Positions 19,760 through 26,562 of a DNA stretch of 50,573 nt are shown here, piece by piece. Both the position numbers and the translations under genes were made by a program. The stretch is from Phycisphaerae bacterium (lineage in GTDB: Bacteria; Planctomycetota; Phycisphaerae; Phycisphaerales; SM1A02), in assembly GCA_002709295.1 (NCBI GenBank), contig PAQL01000036.1:1-50573 (forward strand). Reading direction: 5' to 3'. The notes under the pieces were generated by a model. It saw only the letters and a program-made list of their open reading frames with translations. It did no database searches and was not told the DNA's origin. The stretch's first letter is position 1, and each line of letters opens with the position of its first letter.

Positions 19760-20552
19760 CGAGACCCTCCGTGTCGAACTCGTCGGCCACCTTTCCGTCC
19801 CTCAGGATGAACAGTCGGCGACAGTGGGCGGCCGCCGCAGGCTCGTGGGTGACCATGAGCACGAGCACCTTCCGTTCGTTCGACAGTTCCTCGAGGAGTC
19901 GCCACAGGCGGTCGCTGGCGGCGCTGTCGAGGGCACCGGTCGGCTCGTCGGCGAGGACCACGGGAGGCTCGAAGAGCAGGGCCCGGGCGATCGCCACCCG
20001 CTGTTGTTCGCCACCGCTGAGCGCGTCGGGACGATGATGCATCCGCTCGCCGACGCCGAGATCCTCCAGCAGGGATCTCGCCCGGTCCTCGAGGGACTCC
20101 GATTCCGCGCCATCGAGGACGCCGGGGAGGAGGACGTTCTCGAGCGCGGTCATCGATGCCAGAAGATTGAACTGCTGGAAGATGATGCCGATGCCGTGGC
20201 GTCGGAACATGGTCAGGGCCGATTCGTCCATCCGATCGACCCGGGATCCACCCACGACGATCTCGCCGGAATCGGGGCGATCCAGGCCGCCGAGGAGATG
20301 CAGAAGCGTCGACTTGCCGCTCCCACTGGGCCCCATCACCCCGACCAGGCCGGGTTCGTGGATCTCGAGATCGAGATCACGGACCGCCTGAACGGATCTC
20401 GATCCGATCCGGTACGACTTGTTCGCCTTCCGGACGCTGATGCCGCGGAAGGTCGAGGTCGATCCGGGTTCGGAGTCGTTCGATTGAGTATGCAATGAAC
20501 TCACGGAATCGCAGTTCGTCGAATCGGGGCTTCGGATGCGAGCCTCGGTCAA
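19713..20552 (-). CDS. LolD/MacB-type ABC transporter ATP-binding protein
   Basis: 279 residues if translation starts at TTG 20552, whose bases overlap the gcvH stop (TTGA). Seen: Walker A GPSGSGKST (74-82), Q-loop FQQFNLLASMTALENVLLPG, signature LSGGEQQRVAIARAL, Walker B VVLADEPTGALD, and the H-loop VTHEP. These match LolD-type ATPases. The first 35 residues are Ser/Asp-rich and not conserved, so a downstream GTG near residue 17 is an alternative start. Its last 47 bp also encode the N-terminus of the permease in another frame. Confidence 0.9.
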   Translation of the reverse strand: MTEARIRSPDSTNCDSVSSLHTQSNDSEPGSTSTFRGISVRKANKSYRIGSRSVQAVRDLDLEIHEPGLVGVMGPSGSGKSTLLHLLGGLDRPDSGEIVVGGSRVDRMDESALTMFRRHGIGIIFQQFNLLASMTALENVLLPGVLDGAESESLEDRARSLLEDLGVGERMHHRPDALSGGEQQRVAIARALLFEPPVVLADEPTGALDSAASDRLWRLLEELSNERKVLVLMVTHEPAAAAHCRRLFILRDGKVADEFDTEGLDAARLAHRATRPLGT

Positions 20553-20926
20553 CCGTTCATCTGGTCGTAGGCGGCGGCCTCCATCAGGCCGTCGATGGGC
20601 CCGAGGTCCGAGGACTTGATCCTGACCAGCCAGCCTTCGCCGTAGGGGTCGCTGTTGACGAGCGAGGGATCATCCACGACCGCCTGGTTGGCCTCGTCGA
20701 CGTCACCGCCGATCACCGTGTAGACGTCACTGGTGGTCTTCACGGATTCGACCTCGCCCGCGGAATCGCCGGGGGAGAGGGTGGTGCCCGCGGACTTCAT
20801 CTCCACGTAGGTGATGTCCGTCAACGCCTCCGTGGCGTGGGAGGTGATCCCGATGGTGACCATGTCACCATCCACCTTGAACCACTCGTGCGACTCGGAG
20901 TAGCGACGATCTGCAGGGCTGGACAT
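20549..20926 (-). CDS. gcvH: Glycine cleavage system H protein
   Basis: 125 residues, the normal size. GcvH carries the lipoyl arm that shuttles the aminomethyl intermediate between the P and T proteins and the L protein. The lipoylated lysine is Lys63 in GEVESVKTTSDV. Other blocks are YSESHEWFKVDGD, VTIGITSHATEALTDI, the conserved PYGEGWLVRIK and the C-terminal LMEAAAYDQM. No gcvT or gcvP is in the window. It is instead coupled by TTGA to an ABC exporter gene, an unexpected partner. Confidence 0.96.
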   Translation of the reverse strand: MSSPADRRYSESHEWFKVDGDMVTIGITSHATEALTDITYVEMKSAGTTLSPGDSAGEVESVKTTSDVYTVIGGDVDEANQAVVDDPSLVNSDPYGEGWLVRIKSSDLGPIDGLMEAAAYDQMNG

Positions 20927-20961
20927 GGGGGGGTTCCGTCGAGGGGGGGAAGTGGGCGAGG

Positions 20962-20992
20962 ATCATACATCGGGCATCTGGAACCTCACCAA
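20962..20992 (-). promoter_or_regulatory. Candidate promoter of gcvH
   Basis: Minus-strand TATGAT (20967-20962) matches five of six -10 bases. TTGGTG (20992-20987) lies 19 bases upstream, slightly long for a -35. The leader would be about 30 bases. No glycine riboswitch could be recognised in so short a leader. Confidence 0.4.
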
Positions 20993-21076
20993 TCCGTTGT
21001 GCGAATGGTGGATCGGGGCGGGTGATGGATGACCCGGGGCGAATGCCCCATTCCCCCGTTCAAGTGGCTCTAAGCA

Positions 21077-21105
21077 TTGTAAAGCGATCGTTTGCGGGCT
21101 ATAGT
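21077..21105 (+). promoter_or_regulatory. Strong sigma-70-like promoter
   Basis: TTGTAA (21077-21082), a 17-base spacer, then TATAGT (21100-21105). This is the best promoter in the window and sits in an AT-rich island. The predicted start, six to seven bases on, is the G at 21112, exactly where the first hairpin of the candidate RNA begins. Confidence 0.65.
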
Positions 21106-21111
21106 TCGGTT

Positions 21112-21186
21112 GGCCGAAAGGCCCTTCACTTTGATCTTTCTCCCCTCCGGAATGCACCTTCCCTCACAGGTTGGTGCATTCTTTTT
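21112..21186 (+). ncRNA. Candidate 75-nt regulatory small RNA
   Basis: Between the promoter and the terminator lies a short transcript with three parts. First, a 5' hairpin GGCC-GAAA-GGCC (21112-21123) with a GNRA tetraloop. Second, an unpaired pyrimidine-rich stretch containing CTCCCCTCC (21140-21148), complementary to Shine-Dalgarno sequences. Third, an 8-bp terminator hairpin whose loop again carries TTCCCTC. This is the layout of C-rich trans-acting small RNAs in other bacteria. No ORF of note fits inside. The alternative is a terminated leader (attenuator) of the gene at 21450, but that gene has its own -10 candidate. Confidence 0.55.
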
Positions 21187-21187
21187 C
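21151..21187 (+). terminator. Intrinsic terminator of the candidate small RNA
   Basis: AATGCACC (21151-21158) pairs perfectly with GGTGCATT (21173-21180) around a 14-base loop and is followed at once by CTTTTTC. Textbook rho-independent form, and rare in this GC-rich window. Confidence 0.7.
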
Positions 21188-21220
21188 ACTGCCATTCCGA
21201 GACCCTCAGGGAGATCCTCG

Positions 21221-21241
21221 AACCCCGGAATCACCGGGGTT
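21221..21241. repeat. Perfect 8-bp inverted repeat
   Basis: AACCCCGG and CCGGGGTT surround a five-base spacer. There is no T-run after it on either strand, so it is not an obvious terminator. It could be an operator or RNA hairpin between the small-RNA locus and the next gene. Confidence 0.4.
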
Positions 21242-21396
21242 GACACCCTGCCGATGGCCCCCGCCAGCACCTTGTGACTCTGGGGGAGGCCTTCCTTTGA
21301 GTGCGGCATGGAGGGTCGGACGCCTGTTCAACGAACCCACCCGGGATCCGGAAAGCCTCTTCAGAGGTCCTGCGGGAGGAATCTGCCGGCCTGCCG

Positions 21397-21402
21397 TACA
21401 CT
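21397..21402 (+). promoter_or_regulatory. Candidate -10 element for the 21450-25112 operon
   Basis: TACACT, the hexamer also found before gpsA, the P-type ATPase gene and the dockerin-type gene. It would give a leader of about 40 bases before the TTG start at 21450. Confidence 0.3.
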
Positions 21403-21449
21403 CCGGCCCCGGACGGCACACCGTCGTTCCTGCATCGGAGACAGTTCCC

Positions 21450-22337
21450 TTGGCCCAGCAGCAGTTGCTCGTGACGGCATCCACCGCTCCGTTTCTTGAC
21501 CGAATCGAGTCCTCGGACGACCCGCTCGCCCTGGAGGACATGCCCGGTTTCGGGGCCGGGGAGCTCGGGGTCAGGGGCCTCTCGATACCCACATCGATGC
21601 TGGCTGGAGCCTCCGCCTCGACCCTGGAGGCCCTCCGGGACGCCGGGGACAAGGCCCGGTGTCCCATGCTGCTTCTGGTCGAGGACCAGCCGCTCGATCT
21701 TGCCAATCCGGATGCGAAGATCCGGGCCGCTTCGATCGAGCGGATCGGACGTCTCTCCAAGGCCGCAGGCATCCTGGGTTGTGCCCAGCTGGGGATCTCC
21801 ATCGAGGGTCAGGAGGACAGCGAGGAATCCTTCGAACTCACCGCCAGCACGATTCGTGATGCGATGCAGCGGATCGACCGGTTCGAGGTCAGCCTTCTGA
21901 TCCGGAGCGGTTCGGGGGTCACTGCCGATGCCGATCGGCTCACCGAACTCATCAAGAAGATCGGGGGGTTCCGGATCGGATCCCTTCCCGACTTCCGTCT
22001 TGCTCACGACACCGGCGACTTCGCCGGAGTCCTCCGCCGACTGGCTCCCTATGCCGGCACGATCCTCGCCACCGTCGGAAAGGCCGGCCCCGACGGCAAG
22101 CAGAACGCCGGGAGGACCGACCCCACTCCATACGGGCTCGAGGAGGGACTGGCCTCGGTGCTCGCCGTCGGATACCAGCATGCGATCTGCCTCGATCATG
22201 TCGGTGGCCCCAACGCGGCGAAGTCGATCATCGAGGCTCGAAGTCGGATCGAATCCGCGCTGGCTCCCGAGGTCCCCGAGGATGTGGCGGGGGAGGAGAC
22301 CGCGCAGGATGGCGAGGGCACCGGGGGGGGCGAATGA
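21450..22337 (+). CDS. TIM-barrel protein of the xylose-isomerase/sugar-phosphate epimerase superfamily
   Basis: 295 residues from TTG 21450, with GGAG nine bases upstream; a longer frame upstream is low-complexity and crosses the promoter region. The alternating strand-helix pattern suggests a TIM barrel: GVRGLSIPTSML, CPMLLLVEDQPLDLA, GCAQLGISIEG, RFEVSLLIRSGSG, GFRIGSLPDFRLAHD, TILATVGKAG, HAICLDHVGG. The LPDFRLAHD strand end resembles the metal-site region of AP-endonuclease-2-like enzymes. Activity unknown. The C-terminus is an acidic tail. Its stop overlaps the start of cmk (ATGA). Confidence 0.6.
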   Translation: MAQQQLLVTASTAPFLDRIESSDDPLALEDMPGFGAGELGVRGLSIPTSMLAGASASTLEALRDAGDKARCPMLLLVEDQPLDLANPDAKIRAASIERIGRLSKAAGILGCAQLGISIEGQEDSEESFELTASTIRDAMQRIDRFEVSLLIRSGSGVTADADRLTELIKKIGGFRIGSLPDFRLAHDTGDFAGVLRRLAPYAGTILATVGKAGPDGKQNAGRTDPTPYGLEEGLASVLAVGYQHAICLDHVGGPNAAKSIIEARSRIESALAPEVPEDVAGEETAQDGEGTGGGE

Positions 22338-23122
22338 ACCTCGCGGACGGCCGAACCGATCCATCGAGCGGTTCGAACCGCCCGTCTTCCGGTGATTCCG
22401 ACGGGACCGGGGATCGACTGGTGGTCACCATCGACGGTCCGGCGGGGACCGGAAAGTCCTCGGTCGCTCGCACCGTCGGGTCGCGCCTCGGCCTGTTCGT
22501 TCTCGACACCGGAGCGATGTATCGAGCCGTCGCCTGGCTGGCCGGCCGCGATGCCATCGACCCCGCGGACGAGAAGCGGCTGCTGGCCGCGATGGACGAG
22601 CATCCCGTGGTCTCGCAGCCCGACGGCGATCGAACGGTCGTCGAGGTCGGCGGCGTCGATCCGGGCGATTCGCTGCGCCGCCCGGATGTGGAGTCGATCG
22701 TGTCGATCGTCGCGGCGCTTCCGGGAGTGCGTGATCGCCTCGTCGATGCCCAGCGGGATTTCGCGAGAAGGCATCCCCGACTGGTCACCGAGGGGCGAGA
22801 CCAGGGTTCGGTGGTGTTTCCCGACGCGAGCGCGCGGTTCTTCCTCACCGCCTCGCCCGAGGTCCGGGCGCGTCGAAGAGCTGAACAGATCGTGGAGAAG
22901 GACGGCGGCAGTCCCGATGTCGGAGAGATCCTGCGCGGGATCGAGGTTCGGGATCGCCTTGACGCCACCCGTTCGGAGGGACCTCTGATCAAGCCGGAGG
23001 GCGCGATCGAGATCGACACGGACTCGCTCGATCTGGAGATGGTGGTGGAACGGATCGTCTCCATCGTCCGTGACTCGATGCCCGGAGGAAAGAGCGACCA
23101 TTCGGAGGGGACGGGGTGCTGA
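22334..23122 (+). CDS. cmk: Cytidylate kinase
   Basis: 262 residues. Cmk phosphorylates CMP and dCMP. P-loop GPAGTGKSS at 35-43, then LDTGAMYRAVAWLA (nucleotide-binding), the VSIVAALPGVRDRLVDAQRDFA helix, VTEGRDQGSVVFPDA (the GRDIGTVVFP block with Gln for Ile) and FFLTASPEVRARRRAEQ (lid arginines). A conserved DSLDLEMVVERI segment ends the domain. An extra 28-residue Ser/Asp-rich N-terminus precedes the usual start; an internal start is possible but none has a better ribosome site. Overlaps neighbours on both sides. Confidence 0.93.
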   Translation: MNLADGRTDPSSGSNRPSSGDSDGTGDRLVVTIDGPAGTGKSSVARTVGSRLGLFVLDTGAMYRAVAWLAGRDAIDPADEKRLLAAMDEHPVVSQPDGDRTVVEVGGVDPGDSLRRPDVESIVSIVAALPGVRDRLVDAQRDFARRHPRLVTEGRDQGSVVFPDASARFFLTASPEVRARRRAEQIVEKDGGSPDVGEILRGIEVRDRLDATRSEGPLIKPEGAIEIDTDSLDLEMVVERIVSIVRDSMPGGKSDHSEGTGC

Positions 23123-23886
23123 GCGGCTGGTTCCAGGCCTCCCGCAGGGCTCCGGGACGTTCGCGTCTCGCCGTGCTGTGGTGGGACGGGTGGCGATTCC
23201 TCATGGAGACGGTGGTCTCGCTGGCCTTCGGGCTGAGGATCACGGGTCGGGAGTTCATCCCCCGTACCGGCCCGGTTCTCTACCTCTCGAACCATCAGTC
23301 GTTCCTCGATCCGATTCTCAGCGCCTCGGTCGCACGGGACCGCCCGTTCCGACCATTCGCACGTGAGACGCTCTTCCGTCCCCCGCTCGGATGGCTGCTG
23401 AGTTCGCTCGGAGGCATGCCGGTGTCCGGCACCGGCAGCGACAAGTCCGTGATGCGATCCGCCCTCACCGAGCTGGCGGAGGGCCGCTGCGTCCTGATCT
23501 ACCCGGAGGGCAGTCGGACGCCCGATGGAGCCATGCATCCCTTCAAGTCCGGGATCGGACTGCTGCTGCGTCGCTCCGATGCCATCATCGTTCCGGTCGG
23601 CATGGACGGGTCGTTCGACGCGTGGCCCCGCCAGCGTTCGATCCCCTGCTGGAGAAGAGCGATCGAACTCGAGGTGGGGGAGCCCATCGATCGGGAGGAG
23701 CTGCTTTCCGACGGCATGCCTGCCGCTCTTCTGAAGCTCGAGGAACGCGTGGACGAACTTCGACTCCGCTGCCGGCATCGCCTCCGGGAGCGATTCGGTC
23801 CCGACTATCCCCCTCCGGGTCCCGGTGATGGCAGGACCCCGGTGCGGACCGAGACGGGCGAGGACCCCGGGGCGAACGTCGAATGA
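23116..23886 (+). CDS. plsC: 1-acyl-sn-glycerol-3-phosphate acyltransferase family protein
   Basis: 256 residues from GTG 23116, 7 bp inside the end of cmk, with CGGAGGGGA just upstream. PlsC makes phosphatidic acid from lysophosphatidic acid at the inner membrane. Motif I is SNHQSFLDP with His60 and Asp65; motif III is YPEGSRT; motif IV is IIVPVGMDGS. A hydrophobic patch near residues 30-40 may associate with the membrane. The cmk-plsC pair is a common bacterial arrangement. The last 40 residues are a Pro/Gly/Asp-rich tail. Confidence 0.9.
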   Translation: MLSGWFQASRRAPGRSRLAVLWWDGWRFLMETVVSLAFGLRITGREFIPRTGPVLYLSNHQSFLDPILSASVARDRPFRPFARETLFRPPLGWLLSSLGGMPVSGTGSDKSVMRSALTELAEGRCVLIYPEGSRTPDGAMHPFKSGIGLLLRRSDAIIVPVGMDGSFDAWPRQRSIPCWRRAIELEVGEPIDREELLSDGMPAALLKLEERVDELRLRCRHRLRERFGPDYPPPGPGDGRTPVRTETGEDPGANVE

Positions 23887-25112
23887 CGGATTCCCGACGG
23901 ATGCTGCCACCCGGGGACGCGGCCATGCATGTCGCGAAGGTCCTTCTCGAGTCCGGGCACGAGACCTACTTCGCCGGAGGCTGTGTCCGTGACCGGCTTC
24001 TCGGGCTGGAACCCACCGACCACGACATCGCCACGAGCGCCCGGCCGGAGACCGTCGCCTCGCTGTTTCCCCACGCCAGGGGGGTCGGGGCGCATTTCGG
24101 TGTGATGCTCGTTCCTTCCGGTGGTCACATGATCGAGGTCGCGACCTTCCGATCCGATGGTGCCTACGAGGATGGAAGGAGGCCCAGCGAGGTCTCGTTC
24201 GGTTCCGCCGAGGCGGATGCCCAGCGACGCGACTTCACGATCAACGGGCTCTTCGAACATCCCGGGACCGGCGAGGTGATCGATTTCGTGGGAGGACGCG
24301 ACGACCTCGATGCCGGCGTGCTTCGGGCGATCGGGGTCCCCGAGGATCGCATCGAGGAGGATCGCCTGAGGATGCTGCGGGCGGTGCGTTTCAGCGCCCG
24401 ATTCTCGCTCGAGATCGATCCGTCGACCCGCGAAGCGATCATCGCCCGATCGGATCGGCTCGGCGGGGTCAGTCGGGAGCGGGTCGGTCACGAGCTTCGT
24501 CGCATGCTCGGGCATCCCACGCGGGCGATCGCGGCCGCGATGGCGGAATCGCTGCGCCTCGACGTCTCGATTCTCGGGACCGGTCGGGTGGAAGGTGGCC
24601 TGAAGCGGCTCGAACTTCTCGATGATCAGGCGGACTGGATCGACGCCCTCACCGCCTGGGAACTCGACCGGGGAACGGCCGAGGCTGCAGGATCGCCCGC
24701 CAGGCTCACCGAGGCGCTCATCCTGTCCAACCGGGAACTGGTGGATCTCGAGGCTCTGCTCGGGATACGACAGGCCATCCTCGGACGATGGACGGAGTCG
24801 AGTCTGGCGCATCGAAAACGGCTGGCCGGGCGGCCCCAGTTTGCGAGATCACTGGCGATCGCCACAGTCGATGAGTCGGAGCTCTGCGAGCGCGTGGAGG
24901 CCGAATTCCATGGTTTCAGGGCGGAAGGGCTCTCTCCGCAACCACTTATCGGAGGTGACGATCTCCTGGATGCCGGACTGCAGGCGGGACCTCGATTCAA
25001 GGCCATCCTCGATGCCACCTACGACGCCCAGTTGGAGGGGCGGGTTCAGGATCGAGCTTCGGCCCTCGAGCACGCCCTTGGTCTGGCGGGCGAATCCGGG
25101 CCGGGGGAATGA
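23883..25112 (+). CDS. CCA tRNA nucleotidyltransferase / poly(A) polymerase family
   Basis: 409 residues, overlapping plsC by ATGA. Class II nucleotidyltransferase: AGGCVRDRLLG at 31-41, the metal-binding pair in TDHDIATSA (Asp46, Asp48), then RRDFTINGLF, VIDFVGGRDDLDAGVLRAIG and EDRLRMLRAVRFSARF, followed by RVGHELRRML. These are the conserved head and neck motifs of CCA-adding enzymes and poly(A) polymerases. The C-terminal half is weakly conserved and ends with a segment like GDDLLDAGLQAGPRFKAIL. Sequence cannot separate CCA addition from poly(A) or A-adding activity, though the encoded tRNA-Ser here lacks CCA, so the organism needs such an enzyme. Confidence 0.9.
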   Translation: MTDSRRMLPPGDAAMHVAKVLLESGHETYFAGGCVRDRLLGLEPTDHDIATSARPETVASLFPHARGVGAHFGVMLVPSGGHMIEVATFRSDGAYEDGRRPSEVSFGSAEADAQRRDFTINGLFEHPGTGEVIDFVGGRDDLDAGVLRAIGVPEDRIEEDRLRMLRAVRFSARFSLEIDPSTREAIIARSDRLGGVSRERVGHELRRMLGHPTRAIAAAMAESLRLDVSILGTGRVEGGLKRLELLDDQADWIDALTAWELDRGTAEAAGSPARLTEALILSNRELVDLEALLGIRQAILGRWTESSLAHRKRLAGRPQFARSLAIATVDESELCERVEAEFHGFRAEGLSPQPLIGGDDLLDAGLQAGPRFKAILDATYDAQLEGRVQDRASALEHALGLAGESGPGE

Positions 25113-25285
25113 CTCGGAGGGCCTCCTTGCGGGTCTGAGGCCCGATCCGGCCCCTTCTTGAGCCGGGATCGCGGGCGAATACTTGATATTCTCGACGAAG
25201 GTGGCTTCAGTGTCGCAAGGCATCACGAATCCCCCTGACCTGTCGGCGGCTCGCGTCGCTGGATGTTCGGCACCTGCTTTCAGCC

Positions 25286-25310
25286 TCACCTTCAAGGCAT
25301 CACCTTCAAG
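25286..25310. repeat. Short direct repeat before the 25324 gene
   Basis: TCACCTTCAAG occurs at 25286-25296 and 25300-25310, 14 bases apart, ending 13 bases before the ATG. It could be a binding site or chance. Confidence 0.3.
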
Positions 25311-25323
25311 CAAGGATCAGGCC

Positions 25324-26445
25324 ATGGCCAAGACCCTCTCTCTCGGCATCGCGACGACGCTTCTGGCAACCACTTCCGCAGCGGGCTCCGACACCTCGGA
25401 TCGAGCGCCGGTCGTCTATGTCATTCCGTTCTCCGGACAGATGGGCACCGACATCCATCCCGACATCTACGAGGATGTCATCAAGGATGCCAACGAGGTG
25501 AACCCCGATCTCGTCATCTTCAGACTTGACTCGGCCGACATCGACAACAACTTCCACATCGCCAACGACGACCGTCGCGAGGCCGGGCTCTGGCAGGAGC
25601 TCGAGGCCTACCGCGACATGATGATGGATCTGCAGAACAAGCTTCCCGTCGACCGGTCGAAGCAGATCATGTGGATCGAGGATTCGGTGGGAGCCTCCAG
25701 TCTGCTCGCCCTGTCGTGGCCCACGATCTACATGTCCGAGGGTGGCCGGCTGTGGGGCATCGACGCGATCCGCGGGTTCGCCGAAGGCTGGCAGGACCCC
25801 GACGTGCGGGCCAAGATGTATGCCGCCTGGGTCGGCATCGCCACGGGCTTCCCGCAGGCCGGCGGGTTCCCCATGGAGCTTTCCAACGCGATGATCGAGC
25901 CCCAGCACGATCTCGGAGTCAAGTTCAAGGGCCGCGAGGTCCAGTTCTCGAACGACCTCCAGGGAACCGTCTGGACGATCGACAGCAGTGACAAGTCGGT
26001 CGCCCGGTTCGACGCGGATTCGGCCGAGCAGGTGATGCTCTCCCGAGGCACGGTCCAGAACCTCGACGACCTGATGTTCCTTCTGGGCTACCGCGAGTAC
26101 GGCACCGCCGACTCCGGCGAGAAGCTCGTCGACGACTACAAGGAGACCTGGCGACGCACCTTCGAACGGTGCGCCTCCTGGCTCAAGGATGCCCGCGACC
26201 GTCAGAGCGGCGGGACGCTCGCCGACCTCGGGGCCGCGAAGAACGCCCTCGAGAAGGTGCTGAAGGCGGGACAGAGGTACCCCGCGGTCGCCGCCCGTCT
26301 GCGACAGGACTACGGCATCGACCTGTTCCAGCTCGAGACCCAGATCGAGGCCATGAAGCGCCAGATCGCCGAAGGCCGCAGGAGCGGACGCAATCGTCGC
26401 GGTGGTGGCGGAAGCGGTCGTGGCGGCGGCGGACTCGGCCCGTGA
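25324..26445 (+). CDS. Secreted ClpP/SppA-fold protein, paralogue of the next gene
   Basis: 373 residues from ATG 25324, with AAGGA upstream; an in-frame TTG at 25183 would bury the signal peptide. Residues 1-21 look like a signal peptide ending ATTSAAG. The core has the crotonase/ClpP pattern seen in SppA and NfeD-type proteases: VVYVIPFSGQMG, PDLVIFRLDSADID, then IMWIEDSVGASSLLALSWP and IYMSEGGRLWGIDAI. Ser125 or Ser126 would be the nucleophile by position. The tail is Gly/Arg-rich. The canonical SAGA motif is altered, so it may be inactive or bind rather than cleave. It is 117 bp upstream of a related gene. Confidence 0.6.
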   Translation: MAKTLSLGIATTLLATTSAAGSDTSDRAPVVYVIPFSGQMGTDIHPDIYEDVIKDANEVNPDLVIFRLDSADIDNNFHIANDDRREAGLWQELEAYRDMMMDLQNKLPVDRSKQIMWIEDSVGASSLLALSWPTIYMSEGGRLWGIDAIRGFAEGWQDPDVRAKMYAAWVGIATGFPQAGGFPMELSNAMIEPQHDLGVKFKGREVQFSNDLQGTVWTIDSSDKSVARFDADSAEQVMLSRGTVQNLDDLMFLLGYREYGTADSGEKLVDDYKETWRRTFERCASWLKDARDRQSGGTLADLGAAKNALEKVLKAGQRYPAVAARLRQDYGIDLFQLETQIEAMKRQIAEGRRSGRNRRGGGGSGRGGGGLGP

Positions 26446-26562
26446 TCGATCGTCGTCCGTCGGGACTCCCACCGAGGACCGACGACCGGCATCGCCGCTG
26501 ACGGGTCCCTCCACAGGAACGAAGTTCGAATCTCCAACCAGTCATTCAAGCAGAACGTCACC

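Larger units (their letters stand above)
20927..21449. other. Gene-free interval containing a candidate small RNA
   Basis: Divergent region between gcvH (minus) and the TIM-barrel gene (plus). It contains the gcvH promoter candidate, an AT-rich block with a strong plus-strand promoter, a 75-base candidate RNA with terminator, a perfect 8-bp hairpin at 21221-21241 and a -10 candidate at 21397. No convincing ORF. Confidence 0.6.

Noticed and set aside
21240-21245. Exact TTGACA
   Set aside because: No -10-like hexamer at 16-18 bases downstream; it overlaps the end of a hairpin.
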